From positions 1 to 37,457 of the forward strand of contig CASENC010000030.1 in NCBI GenBank assembly GCA_949289215.1: a stretch of 37,457 bases of DNA, given 5' to 3'. The position numbers were made by a program, and so were the translations under genes. This DNA is from an uncultured Bacteroidales bacterium (GTDB lineage Bacteria; Bacteroidota; Bacteroidia; Bacteroidales; Muribaculaceae). The number at the start of each line of letters is the position of its first letter. Within the stretch, counting starts at the first letter, position 1. Below the pieces are notes generated by a model. It did no database searches. It was given only the letters and a program-made list of their open reading frames with translations, and was not told the origin of the DNA. Of this stretch, positions 15,306-23,827 are shown piece by piece.

Positions 15306-17210
15306 TTATATAAACAATTTCTTGAGACTTTCCACCGTTTCGGCCTGTTGCGACACTTTGGCCGCGGCATCGCCACCCGATGAAGCGACCGACTGGCGAA
15401 TGAGCGTGCGCTGAGTTTGCATCCAGCGCGACTCGGTTGCAAAAGCTTCGTTTATAATATCGTTATATATAATTTTGATTTTTACACTGCTGTCGGCCGA
15501 TGCCTCTTCGATAATTTGCGGCAATTGCCCGGCTATCAACTTCTTCAATGTTTCACGTTGCTGCTCGCCTTTCTTTTCGAGCAGCTTGCGTGAGATTATG
15601 TTGGCACCGGTGCCCACACCCATTGTCGCCAATATAAGCGGGGCGGCACCGCTTGCGCCAAGCATCAGGGCGGCACCCAGCGTAAGGGCCGATGACACCA
15701 CGGTTGCTTTTACGCTTTGGTCCTTAAGGCTTGCGAGCCTGATGACCTTGTCGTTGACATCGGGGCGGAAATCTTCTTTTGCCATTAGATTTTCCACTTC
15801 CATTCCCACCATCTCCTTGAATTGCCTGCTCATCTCACCGTTAAGCCAACGCAAGTCGGCAGTCACTTGCTTAGCCACAAAATTATCGAGCGACAACGAC
15901 ATTGCCGACAATTCACGTTTCACGCGATAAGAATATTCGTTTTCAAGCCAGTCTTTCGGAACCGGTACCCGCGCCACTTCATGCTGCAAAGTCTCGGTTA
16001 TCATATTGCCATATTCCGCAGCTTTGGCCTTAAACTCATCTATACACATCTGGCAACGCTTGCGAAGTCCCTCGCGCAATGTTTCCCACTGCTCGTGTAC
16101 CTTCGACAGCTCGGCATTGCGCTTTGCTATGAGTTTCTCCCGCTCGGCATCGCCGGCATCAATGATTTCTTTCTGCCGTGCAATCATTGCCGCAGCCGAA
16201 TTAAGGATTACCCTGACGTTGGTGACAAGCCATTTGCGCATCAACTCTTGCCGTTCGTTATGGCACATCCAAGACAAGACCATCGATTTCAACTTGTCAA
16301 TGCCCACTATCGAATCATATTTGCCACCCGGAATTTCAATCGAATCGTCGGCTATGACTACCGGGATTTTCAGTTTCAGGCTTTCGAGTTTTTTGTACAA
16401 GAATGTTATCACATCTTCGCGGTCTTTTACTGGCACCTCGTCGAGCTTTGTCAAGGCTATTGCCATAAATGGTATGCCGCGCGACATAATCTTATGCCTG
16501 ATGAACGATTGCTCGGTGAGGCTCAACATCGTAGTCGCCGAAATGGCCACAATGGCTGCATCGGCACCCACAAGGCAACGCTCTATCACCTGTGCCCGCC
16601 GCTCCTCCAAATCCCCGGCCCCGGGAGTATCCAGTATATCGATACCATATTTGCCGAGCCACGGGTCACCGGTTTCGACCACGACGTGCCCCTCGGGTTC
16701 TTTTTCTCCGAAATTAGCGGCCTTCAAGCCTTCCCATGACTTGCCGGCAAGCGGTAATTCCTTGATTTCTTTTCCTTCCTTGTCATATACCTTGATTTTA
16801 CCGGGTTTGCCGAATGTAATACGCGTGAACAATGCCGTAGTCGGCAAATCTGAGACCGGCAAAATCTCCCGTCCAAGCACACGGTTAATCAACGTGCTTT
16901 TCCCTCGGTTGAACTCTCCCACCACAGCAACGGTGAAATGTTCATCAAGCACTTTCCGATACAATGAAGCCACATCTCGGGCCAATCCCGGGAAACCCGT
17001 TTTATTTAACGCCTCGGCCGTAGCCTTCACGTTCTGCATAAGCTCGTGCGGCAATCTCACCACACGTTGAATGGGCGGCTCTTCGGTTTGTTCCGATTGC
17101 TCTTTTGCATCCGTCGCTTGCTGTTCTTGCACCGATGCCGTTTCTTGCGGTGCATTATCAGTATGCTCGACAGTTTTCTTAAAGAAACCTGTATTTTTTA
17201 TCTTAACCAT
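15306..17210 (-). CDS. Dynamin-like GTPase, first in operon
   Basis: The 634-residue protein starts with a disordered, Gln/Glu-rich tail (about 10-47). Its GTPase domain has G1 GEFNRGKS (98-105), G2 threonines in LPTTALF (124-125), G3 DTPG (194-197) and G4 TKLD (254-257). Helical segments rich in Arg/Glu (about 340-400) follow, then a small-residue hydrophobic stretch (VVSSALTLGAALMLGASG and PLILATMGVGTGANI) and a final helical part. Organisation again matches bacterial dynamin-like proteins, which polymerise on membranes and drive fusion, fission or repair by GTP hydrolysis. All canonical G residues are present. The next dynamin-like gene follows by 21 nt and an unknown gene precedes by 9 nt. 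Confidence 0.88.
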   Translation of the reverse strand: MVKIKNTGFFKKTVEHTDNAPQETASVQEQQATDAKEQSEQTEEPPIQRVVRLPHELMQNVKATAEALNKTGFPGLARDVASLYRKVLDEHFTVAVVGEFNRGKSTLINRVLGREILPVSDLPTTALFTRITFGKPGKIKVYDKEGKEIKELPLAGKSWEGLKAANFGEKEPEGHVVVETGDPWLGKYGIDILDTPGAGDLEERRAQVIERCLVGADAAIVAISATTMLSLTEQSFIRHKIMSRGIPFMAIALTKLDEVPVKDREDVITFLYKKLESLKLKIPVVIADDSIEIPGGKYDSIVGIDKLKSMVLSWMCHNERQELMRKWLVTNVRVILNSAAAMIARQKEIIDAGDAEREKLIAKRNAELSKVHEQWETLREGLRKRCQMCIDEFKAKAAEYGNMITETLQHEVARVPVPKDWLENEYSYRVKRELSAMSLSLDNFVAKQVTADLRWLNGEMSRQFKEMVGMEVENLMAKEDFRPDVNDKVIRLASLKDQSVKATVVSSALTLGAALMLGASGAAPLILATMGVGTGANIISRKLLEKKGEQQRETLKKLIAGQLPQIIEEASADSSVKIKIIYNDIINEAFATESRWMQTQRTLIRQSVASSGGDAAAKVSQQAETVESLKKLFI

Positions 17211-17219
17211 AATCTTAAT

Positions 17220-17753
17220 CTACTTTTTTAAGTATTTGGAATAAAAATCGCCGTCCAGAGCCTTGTAGTATCCTAACAAAGAAGGCTCGACCGCCCTTTG
17301 CAAATCATTTTTAAACGCATTTTCCTTGCTTGCGTCGCACACGGTATCCTCGACAAGTGATTTTACAATTATGTCAACCCCGGCCAATACTCTTGCCCTG
17401 AGTGCGGCATAACCGTTACGGTCAAGGTCTTTCACTGCATCATGCCTGAAAAAGCCCGTGCCTTTATCAAAATCGGTATCGGCAAATGCCTCTTCAACAC
17501 TCAAATCCCTGAAGCATACAAGGGTGAGTTCGGGAACTACGAATTCCATTACGTATCGTATGGGGAACACTATGGTACGGTCGATTTCTCCCGTCTGTTT
17601 ATACCTGAGAAACGGCACTGCCACAATCAATTGCTCATTTCTTATAGTGAGCACGGGATATCCGGGTACATAGCCCATGGGTATCACGGCTTTTACTTCC
17701 GGCCTTTTTTTGATGCCGGCATATAATTCGGTTATTAATGACTTGTAATCCAT
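17220..17753 (-). CDS. Unknown 177-residue protein, second gene of dynamin operon
   Basis: I do not recognise this protein. It looks soluble: an N-terminal helix (YKSLITELYAGIKKRPEVKA), several strands (GYPVLTIRNEQLIVAVPFL, RTIVFPIRYVMEFVVPELTL), and a helical C-terminal half with acidic residues. No signal peptide, membrane segment or catalytic motif is seen. The mixture of helix, antiparallel strands and C-terminal helix again fits a small chaperone-like fold, but this is guesswork. It lies 9 nt before the first dynamin-like gene and 24 nt after the peptidase gene, so it is co-transcribed with them. Confidence 0.6.
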   Translation of the reverse strand: MDYKSLITELYAGIKKRPEVKAVIPMGYVPGYPVLTIRNEQLIVAVPFLRYKQTGEIDRTIVFPIRYVMEFVVPELTLVCFRDLSVEEAFADTDFDKGTGFFRHDAVKDLDRNGYAALRARVLAGVDIIVKSLVEDTVCDASKENAFKNDLQRAVEPSLLGYYKALDGDFYSKYLKK

Positions 17754-17777
17754 TTTCTGATTTAATTAAAGAACATT

Positions 17778-18965
17778 TTAGGCATAACATACAATCATTT
17801 GCGAGTCGCCGGCATTCCATGCATTCTCAAACACATCGAGCGGCACCAGTTCTCCGCAACCGTCGGGCGACCCCGAGTCGTTAAGCACCACCATTGGATT
17901 GGCCGGGTCGCTGCGGTCGATGCCTATCACTTCCACGGCATGGTCGGCAGTGGTTTCCGGCGAAAATATATCGTTTTCATCGCCAAACCATATTTGCCCG
18001 CTGTCAACGCCCACGATAACCTTATTACCATCATTCAGGGCATCTTCTATTTCCGACATTTCGTTACCGAACGACATTTCATGTTCCACTCCGTAATATT
18101 CAAGCAATTTATTCATGTTGAGGGAAGTGGTGCCACCATCCGGGCTATCGACAAACCACCCGTTCTCTTCGGCTACGGCAACAAGTTCCTCGATGGAAAT
18201 TTCACGGCCGGTGATAGCCTCGATGGCAAATTTCTGGGCATAAATGGCACAACGCCCGGTGTTGCCCTGATATTCCCACAGTTCCATGTCCTCGGCAGGG
18301 TCTCCGCTCACCATCGATGCATCGGTGTCGGGATCAAATTGTCCCAAATCCAGCGGTTCCTGGGCAAGGAGACTGGTCGAATAATCCATTTCGTTAATAG
18401 CCAGGTAATCCTCAAACGGCATTTCGGTCTCCTCGACTATATTCCCCTCGGGGTCGGTCGAAGTAAAACGCACACTGTCAGGATTGCCGTCGCCATCGTA
18501 ATCCAATATCTGGGAATGGAAACCTGCATCTTTCTGCCGGTCGCCGTCATAATCAACATAAGAATCCACCTTGGCCATGGTCTCCGACGACCCGGTATTG
18601 TCGAACCGTGCAGTTGTCACCGTGTCGAATGTGCCGTCACCTGTAGTATCGGCAAATTCCTTTACCATGTCGAAATTGCCGTCTTGGTCATAATCATAAG
18701 CCTCGGAATACGCCACTGTATTATTATAGTAATCGGTATCGGCAGCGACAAACCTGTCCATTATTCCATTTGCATCGGTGTCGCATTGCACCTCGAAATG
18801 ATGCGGATTTCCATATTCGTCAAATCCCGAATAGGTTTCAATCATATCCCACACACCGTCAAGATTGGTGTCGTAGGCATAATTCAACCCGTTCTCATCC
18901 CAGTAAGCTATGGCATCTGATATGCCGTCGCCATCGGTGTCAAGTGTGATTAAATCATCAATCAT
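17778..18965 (-). CDS. Papain/C39-like cysteine peptidase with N-terminal DxDxDG repeats
   Basis: The 395-residue acidic protein has two parts. Residues 1-165 carry seven calcium-loop-type repeats starting near 9, 32, 62, 91, 106, 138 and 155 (such as DTDGDGISD, DTNLDGVWD, DYDQDGNFD), like EF-hand-type or thrombospondin-3-type loops. Residues about 228-395 form a papain-like, peptidase-C39-type domain: oxyanion-hole Gln233 and nucleophile Cys239 (YQGNTGRCAIYAQ), His342 (ADHAVEVIG) and Asn362/Asp363 (VLNDSGSPDG). No signal peptide or lipobox, so it probably acts in the cytoplasm, unusual for a calcium-repeat protein. First gene of the dynamin operon, so it may process or trigger the other parts (inference). 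Being proteolytically active is inferred from the intact triad. Confidence 0.75.
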   Translation of the reverse strand: MIDDLITLDTDGDGISDAIAYWDENGLNYAYDTNLDGVWDMIETYSGFDEYGNPHHFEVQCDTDANGIMDRFVAADTDYYNNTVAYSEAYDYDQDGNFDMVKEFADTTGDGTFDTVTTARFDNTGSSETMAKVDSYVDYDGDRQKDAGFHSQILDYDGDGNPDSVRFTSTDPEGNIVEETEMPFEDYLAINEMDYSTSLLAQEPLDLGQFDPDTDASMVSGDPAEDMELWEYQGNTGRCAIYAQKFAIEAITGREISIEELVAVAEENGWFVDSPDGGTTSLNMNKLLEYYGVEHEMSFGNEMSEIEDALNDGNKVIVGVDSGQIWFGDENDIFSPETTADHAVEVIGIDRSDPANPMVVLNDSGSPDGCGELVPLDVFENAWNAGDSQMIVCYA

Positions 18966-19073
18966 AATTCATTCGATTTATTTGCAATAATAATAGTCAA
19001 TTGGTATTATGCACTTATAGCATTGACAACCATGCGTGTATAGTTTCATTATACTACACTCATTATATCACAA

Positions 19074-19081
19074 CAAATATA
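19074..19081 (-). promoter_or_regulatory. -7 box of the dynamin operon
   Basis: Exact TATATTTG on the minus strand, about 109 nt before the ATG of the first gene. TTTG-like boxes upstream lie 15 and 24 nt away, not the ideal 19-21, so strength is uncertain. A hairpin-forming dyad, CCTAAA (19124-19129) with TTTAGG (19135-19140), lies just upstream and could be an operator. Confidence 0.4.
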
Positions 19082-19173
19082 TGTTTTTTCCATTATCAAA
19101 ACGTCCAAACACATTAAAAAATTCCTAAATAGAATTTAGGATAAAAATTTATGACGAAATTTCACGGCAAGTA

Positions 19174-19204
19174 TTGTGTAGTTTCAAAAATAGTAGTACC
19201 TTTG
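19174..19204 (+). promoter_or_regulatory. Promoter of tRNA-Cys
   Basis: TTG (19174-19176), 20-nt spacer, TACCTTTG (19197-19204), 18 nt before the mature tRNA 5' end. Confidence 0.6.
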
Positions 19205-19221
19205 CCGTCACAAAACGACAT

Positions 19222-19293
19222 GGTTCCTTGGATGAGTGGTTTAGTCAACGGTCTGCAAAACCGTCTACGGCGGTTCGATTCCGCCAGGGACCT
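19222..19293 (+). tRNA. tRNA-Cys (GCA anticodon)
   Basis: Acceptor GGTTCCT (19222-19228) pairs with AGGGACC (19286-19292), with discriminator U at 19293 as expected for cysteine. The anticodon stem ACGGT/ACCGT frames the loop CTGCAAA with anticodon GCA; the T-arm is GGCGG-TTCGATT-CCGCC; the D-stem has three pairs. CCA is not encoded. A terminator follows at once. Confidence 0.95.
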
Positions 19294-19296
19294 CTA

Positions 19297-19327
19297 AGCT
19301 CTTGCTTCCAAGCAAGGGCTTTTTTTT
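19297..19327 (+). terminator. Terminator between tRNA-Cys and queA
   Basis: Hairpin of about 11 pairs with G-U (AGCTCTTGCTT with AAGCAAGGGCT) and a run of eight T (19320-19327). queA begins 27 nt later, so it either relies on readthrough or has a weak promoter I cannot see. Confidence 0.75.
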
Positions 19328-19353
19328 GTTATATACACGAATACTCGACGCTT

Positions 19354-20589
19354 ATGACTCTCGACGAAATACGCAATTTGCGAATCGAAGATTTCAATTA
19401 TCCGTTACCCGAGGAGAGGATTGCAAAATATCCGCTTGCCGACCGCGAACAGTGCAAGCTGCTTGTTTACAACCATCATGCCTTGCAGGGTGAGTTCCGC
19501 TTTGCCAACGTGCCGGAACTGTTGCCGCAAGGCTCGATGCTGGTTTACAACAATACTCGCGTGATTAATGCCAGGCTGCGCTTCCGCAAGCCCAATCAAG
19601 GGGCATGGATAGAAATATTCTGCCTTGAGCCGCACGAGCCGCGTGATTATGCGCAGATTTTCGCCACAACCGCCGGTTGCTCGTGGCTGTGTTTCATAGG
19701 TAATGCCAAGCGGTGGAAAAGCGAACCACTCGAATTGCCTCTCACCATAAACGGCAAGGAAGTGACCCTCACCGCCCGACGCGGCGAGCGGCATGGAAAT
19801 GCATTTATCGTGGACTTTTCGTGGAATAGCGGCGACACATTTGCCTCGATACTTGAGGCAGTGGGAGAGATTCCTATTCCACCATACCTGAACCGTGCCA
19901 CCGAGCCAAGCGACAGCCGTGATTACCAGACCGTGTATTCACACATCGACGGCAGTGTGGCCGCACCCACTGCCGGGCTGCATTTCACCGACCGCCTGCT
20001 TGCCGAGTGTGACCGCCGGGGAATACGCCGCCGCGAACTCACATTGCACGTGGGCGCGGGTACATTCCAACCCGTGAAATCCGATACCATCGGCGACCAT
20101 GAGATGCACACCGAATTTATCTCGGTGCCCCGTTCTTTGCTCATCGACCTTATCGAGAATAACTCAAGTCCGGTGATTGCCGTTGGCACAACATCGGTGC
20201 GCACACTCGAAAGCCTGTATTATATAGGATTGACGTTGATGCGTAATCCCGATGCCGATGAACGTGAACTGTGCATAGGCCAATGGCTGCCATATACCAT
20301 AGATGCTGCCGATGAACCCGACACAAAAGCCGCGTTACAAGCAATAGTCGATTACCTCGACCGGCATCATGCCGACAGTTACATAGGCAGCACACAGATA
20401 ATGATTGCGCCGGGGTTCCGTTTCCACGTCATCGACGGCATGATTACCAACTTCCACCAACCTCAATCCACGTTGCTGCTGCTGGTGTCGGCATTTGTCG
20501 ATGGCAACTGGCGCAGCATCTATGATTATGCACTTGCCCATGACTTCCGTTTCCTGAGCTATGGCGATGCCTGCTTGCTGCTGCGTTAA
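19354..20589 (+). CDS. queA: S-adenosylmethionine:tRNA ribosyltransferase-isomerase
   Basis: Enzyme of queuosine synthesis: it moves the ribosyl part of SAM to preQ1 in tRNA and isomerises it to epoxyqueuosine. The 411-residue product starts MTLDEIRNLRIEDFNYPLPEERIAKYPL, a standard QueA beginning. Motifs include MLVYNNTRVINARL, APTAGLHFTDRLL, LHVGAGTFQPVKSD, AVGTTSVRTLES and NFHQPQSTLLLLVSAFV. The open frame runs back to 19174, but that part covers the tRNA-Cys gene and its terminator, so the ATG at 19354 is right. It is longer than E. coli QueA (356), from insertions in the middle domain. Its stop overlaps that of the convergent flippase gene. Confidence 0.93.
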   Translation: MTLDEIRNLRIEDFNYPLPEERIAKYPLADREQCKLLVYNHHALQGEFRFANVPELLPQGSMLVYNNTRVINARLRFRKPNQGAWIEIFCLEPHEPRDYAQIFATTAGCSWLCFIGNAKRWKSEPLELPLTINGKEVTLTARRGERHGNAFIVDFSWNSGDTFASILEAVGEIPIPPYLNRATEPSDSRDYQTVYSHIDGSVAAPTAGLHFTDRLLAECDRRGIRRRELTLHVGAGTFQPVKSDTIGDHEMHTEFISVPRSLLIDLIENNSSPVIAVGTTSVRTLESLYYIGLTLMRNPDADERELCIGQWLPYTIDAADEPDTKAALQAIVDYLDRHHADSYIGSTQIMIAPGFRFHVIDGMITNFHQPQSTLLLLVSAFVDGNWRSIYDYALAHDFRFLSYGDACLLLR

Positions 20590-22055
20590 CGGCGATGCGG
20601 CAGGTGGAAATGTTCGGCCTTGACGATTACTGCTGCAAATACACACAGCAATGCGGTGCGCAGTAACAGGTCGAGCCAAAAGTTGCCAATTAAAAACACT
20701 GTATAAACAGCAAATATGGCTGCCGCAAGCAACACATAACCGGCTATGCGCTTCAACGGATAAGCCACGGGATAATACTTCCGCCCGACGAAATATGACA
20801 GCAGCATGGCCGTGCCATATCCTGCAAATCCGGCCCAGGCGCAGGCCATGTAGCCATAGCGCGGTACAAAAGCTATGTTGATGGCAACCAGCACGGCGCA
20901 CCCGATGCCCGAGAATACCGCGCCCCAAATGGTTCGGTCGGTGAGTTTGTACCAAAACGACAGGTTGAAATATATTCCCATCATTATCTCGGCAGCCATT
21001 ACAATCGGCACCACCCTCAGGCCGCTCCAGTAATCGGGAGCTATGATATACTTTATGATGTCGATATATGCTACTACGGCAAGGAAAGCAAGCAGGGTGA
21101 AGATGATGAAGAACTTCATGGCCTGTGCCTGTGTGGCAGCATTGTCGCGGTCGGCTGTCTTGCCAAAGACAAACGGCTCGTAGGCGTAGCGGAAGGCCTG
21201 CGTTATAACCGCCATAATCATCGCAACCTTGCTTGCCGCCCCGTATATGCCCAACTGTGCCGTTGCATCACTGCCGGTGTAAATAAACGGGAAAAGTATC
21301 TTGTCGGCGGTCTGGTTGAGTATCCCTGTAATTCCAAGTATCAGTATGGGCCAACTGTAGTTCAATATCTGGCGCATGAGCCGGCGGTCGAAAATATACT
21401 TGAAGCCTGTTAATTCTTTCTTGAAAAACAGCGTTATCAATGCCGTGCAGAACAAGTTGATGAAGAAGGCATAGCCTACGCCTATTGTGGGGTCGTAAAT
21501 TTTGCCTACTACGTCGGGATAGCTTTTGTATAGCGCAGGCAACAGCACGAAATACACCAAGTTGAGCGCGATGTTCAGCACTATGAACAGTAACTTCAGT
21601 GCCGCGAATTTTATTGGCCGTTTCTTATAGCGCAAATAGGCAAACGGGATGGTTTGGAACGCATCGATTGCCACGCAGGCCGCCATCACCCCCACATATT
21701 CGGGATGGCTTGAATAACCTATGAATGATGAAACTTGGGGCAAAAAAGCCAAGACCAGCAATATGAATAGCAACGAAGTGCTGCCCACCGATATAAGTAT
21801 CGATGAATACACCCGGTTGGGATCCTCATCCTTCTTGTTGGCAAACCGGAAAAACGACGTTTCCATGCCGTATGTGAGAATGACGAGCAACAGTGCAACA
21901 TAGGAGTAAATATTGGTAATCACCCCGTAGCCACCCGATTCTACAGACAGCTTTGCCGTGTAAAGTGGTACGAGCAGATAGTTGAGGAATCTGCCCACGA
22001 TGCTGCTCATGCCATAAATGGCAGTATCCTTAGCTAATGATTTCAGTCCGGCCAT
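20586..22055 (-). CDS. Polysaccharide/lipid-linked oligosaccharide flippase (Wzx/MurJ-like, MOP superfamily)
   Basis: The 489-residue protein is nearly all membrane helices (about 12-14). It starts LKSLAKDTAIYGMSSIVGRFLNYLLVPLYTAKLS, typical of Wzx-type polysaccharide exporters, and has a C-terminal polysaccharide-biosynthesis domain from about residue 320. Such proteins flip undecaprenyl-linked sugars across the inner membrane for capsule, O-antigen or cell-wall assembly. No glycosyltransferase genes are adjacent, so this orphan may serve a scattered pathway. Last codons overlap the end of queA, convergently, by 4 nt. Confidence 0.85.
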   Translation of the reverse strand: MAGLKSLAKDTAIYGMSSIVGRFLNYLLVPLYTAKLSVESGGYGVITNIYSYVALLLVILTYGMETSFFRFANKKDEDPNRVYSSILISVGSTSLLFILLVLAFLPQVSSFIGYSSHPEYVGVMAACVAIDAFQTIPFAYLRYKKRPIKFAALKLLFIVLNIALNLVYFVLLPALYKSYPDVVGKIYDPTIGVGYAFFINLFCTALITLFFKKELTGFKYIFDRRLMRQILNYSWPILILGITGILNQTADKILFPFIYTGSDATAQLGIYGAASKVAMIMAVITQAFRYAYEPFVFGKTADRDNAATQAQAMKFFIIFTLLAFLAVVAYIDIIKYIIAPDYWSGLRVVPIVMAAEIMMGIYFNLSFWYKLTDRTIWGAVFSGIGCAVLVAINIAFVPRYGYMACAWAGFAGYGTAMLLSYFVGRKYYPVAYPLKRIAGYVLLAAAIFAVYTVFLIGNFWLDLLLRTALLCVFAAVIVKAEHFHLPHRR

Positions 22056-22091
22056 AATTGTTTTTTTGATTTATCAATTGCAATGTGTGCG

Positions 22092-22117
22092 TAGAGACGC
22101 AATTAATCGCGTCTCTA
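22092..22117. repeat. REP palindrome 1
   Basis: Copy of the GAGACGCGATTAATCGCGTC family, with one base off the consensus at 22101, 14 nt beyond the RAYT stop. Confidence 0.85.
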
Positions 22118-22130
22118 AAATAACATAATA

Positions 22131-22688
22131 TCATCCGTACAATTCATCCAAATCCCAGCGTGCCACGTTGTTTTCAATGTATTCGGCAATTTGGTTGGTT
22201 TCATGATAATTGCGAATGATGTGGTCGTAGTATCGCGGCTGCCATGCAAATGGGATTCCACGTTGCCGGGCGCATCGCGAAATACGCGCTTTTATACCAC
22301 GCATAACCGCACCCAAACAGTTTTGCAACATGGGATTCTTTAAAGCCGTTATTCCGCCACCTGTAGAGACGCGATTAATCGCGTCTCTACAATCACATGA
22401 ATTGTTGTTTTTACAATCGTTGTTAATAAAAACAATTGCATGGATATGGTTGGGCATTACTACGAATAAGGGAATTTCAGCATATGGATAATGTGCCGAA
22501 ACATTGGCAAAATTGTCGTATGCGTATTGCCCGATTTCTGTCAATTGCATTTCACCATTGGAAATTTCACCAAAATAATGAACCTTATGTGCTGCACAAA
22601 TTGTTACAAAATACGCGCCGCCATCATACTCGTGCCATGTAGCACGCGCCGATGGAACACGATATTTATTTTGAAACAAATTGTCCAT
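22131..22688 (-). CDS. REP-associated tyrosine transposase (RAYT, IS200/IS605-like Y1)
   Basis: The 185-residue HUH-type nuclease has FVTICAAHKVHYFG, the metal-binding VVMPNHIHAIV (His81, His83) and a candidate catalytic Tyr153/154 in PRYYDHIIRN, all expected for TnpA-REP proteins. RAYTs cut and move single-stranded REP palindromes rather than the gene itself. Four REP copies lie here: one downstream, two upstream and one inside the reading frame (22362-22391), which adds residues CRDAINRVST (about 100-109) between the HUH motif and the tyrosine region. Whether the enzyme still works with this insert is unknown. Start ATG at 22688. Confidence 0.85.
   Translation of the reverse strand: MDNLFQNKYRVPSARATWHEYDGGAYFVTICAAHKVHYFGEISNGEMQLTEIGQYAYDNFANVSAHYPYAEIPLFVVMPNHIHAIVFINNDCKNNNSCDCRDAINRVSTGGGITALKNPMLQNCLGAVMRGIKARISRCARQRGIPFAWQPRYYDHIIRNYHETNQIAEYIENNVARWDLDELYG
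22362..22391. repeat. REP palindrome 2, inside the RAYT gene
   Basis: A perfect 30-bp palindrome with core GAGACGCGATTAATCGCGTC. It keeps the RAYT frame open and is translated on the minus strand as part of the protein. Confidence 0.9.
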
Positions 22689-22704
22689 ATATCGGATATT
22701 TATT

Positions 22705-22730
22705 GTAGAGACGCGATTAATCGCGTCTCC
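22705..22730. repeat. REP palindrome 3
   Basis: Near-perfect copy of the same palindrome, 17 nt upstream of the RAYT start; it forms a pair with the next copy. Confidence 0.85.
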
Positions 22731-22755
22731 CCCTAATGTAGCAATATCGCCGTCT

Positions 22756-22783
22756 CCGAGACGCGATGAATCGCGTCTCTACA
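22756..22783. repeat. REP palindrome 4
   Basis: Variant copy with TGA in place of TTA in the centre, giving 10-bp arms (22758-22767 and 22770-22779). It lies 20 nt from the ruvB stop codon. Confidence 0.85.
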
Positions 22784-22802
22784 ATCATACATCCTATCAA
22801 GA

Positions 22803-23822
22803 CTAAAACAGTGTCTGCTCGGTAGCAAAACGGTTGCGGCCAAGGTGGCTGTAAGCGAGGTCGGTGACTTCGCGGCCACGGGGAGTGCGCTTGATGAACC
22901 CTTCTTTTATCAGGAACGGTTCATACACTTCCTCGATAGTTCCCGGGTCTTCGCCCAGTGCGGTGGCTATTGTGGTAAGCCCCACAGGACCGCCCTTGAA
23001 CTTGTCGATTATGGTTGTCAATATCTTGTTGTCGATTTCGTCGAGTCCGTATTGGTCGATATTGAGGGCTTCGAGTGCGTAGCGGGCAATCTTACTGTCA
23101 ACCGAGCCGTCGCCCTTCACCTGTGCGAAGTCGCGCACACGGCGCAACAGCGCATTAGCGATACGTGGCGTACCACGGCTGCGCAATGCTATTTCGCGTG
23201 CGGCATCATCGGTTATGGGAACGTTAAGCAACCGCGCCGACCGCTTCACGATGCCTTGCAGCACTTGGTGGTCGTAATATTCAAGGTGGCAGTTGATGCC
23301 AAATCGAGCCCTGAGCGGAGCTGTCAGCAGGCCGCTGCGAGTGGTGGCACCGATGAGTGTGAACGGCGACAACGTGAGCTGCACCGACCGCGCACCGGGT
23401 CCTTTGTCAATCATGATGTCGATGCGATAGTCCTCCATGGCCGAGTACAAATATTCCTCGACCACTGGGCTAAGGCGGTGTATCTCGTCGATAAACAGCA
23501 CATCGTTCTCTTCGAGCGAAGTAAGTATGCCGGCAAGGTCGCCCGGCTTGTCGAGTACCGGACCCGAAGTCACCTTGAAACCCACCCCCAGTTCGTTGGC
23601 AACAATATTCGACAGTGTGGTCTTGCCCAAGCCCGGAGGCCCGTGCAACAGTATATGGTCAAGCGACTCGCCACGCATACGCGCAGCGGCGACAAATACC
23701 CGCAAGTTCTCGATTACCTTGTCCTGGCCGCTGAAGTCGTCGAAGACCATTGGCCGCAAGGCGCGTTCAAAGTCCTTGTCGCTTTCGATGCGCTCGCGGC
23801 GTATGTCAAAATTATCGGACAT
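22803..23822 (-). CDS. ruvB: Holliday junction branch-migration helicase RuvB
   Basis: AAA+ motor of the RuvAB complex, moving Holliday junctions in recombinational repair. The 339-residue product has [18 protein letters not shown], Walker [11 protein letters not shown], Walker [12 protein letters not shown], sensor 1 GATTRSG, the arginine-finger region LRARFG, and a winged-helix C-terminus with [30 protein letters not shown]. The frame is open 33 nt further upstream, but the ATG at 23822 is chosen because AGGAGG lies at the right distance and the alignment begins [12 protein letters not shown]. The AGGAGG lies in the last codons of pepT, whose stop ends 5 nt before, so the genes are translationally linked. 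Confidence 0.95.
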   Translation of the reverse strand: MSDNFDIRRERIESDKDFERALRPMVFDDFSGQDKVIENLRVFVAAARMRGESLDHILLHGPPGLGKTTLSNIVANELGVGFKVTSGPVLDKPGDLAGILTSLEENDVLFIDEIHRLSPVVEEYLYSAMEDYRIDIMIDKGPGARSVQLTLSPFTLIGATTRSGLLTAPLRARFGINCHLEYYDHQVLQGIVKRSARLLNVPITDDAAREIALRSRGTPRIANALLRRVRDFAQVKGDGSVDSKIARYALEALNIDQYGLDEIDNKILTTIIDKFKGGPVGLTTIATALGEDPGTIEEVYEPFLIKEGFIKRTPRGREVTDLAYSHLGRNRFATEQTLF

Positions 23823-23827
23823 TATAT

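Noticed and set aside
17220-17753. Immunity or toxin function for the unknown second gene
   Set aside because: No motif supports it; only position in the operon is known.
19174-19353. N-terminal extension of queA by 60 codons
   Set aside because: It reads through the tRNA-Cys gene and its terminator; the standard QueA start is at 19354.
22362-22783. CRISPR-like repeats
   Set aside because: Palindromes are irregularly spaced, differ in context and match the REP family; no cas genes.
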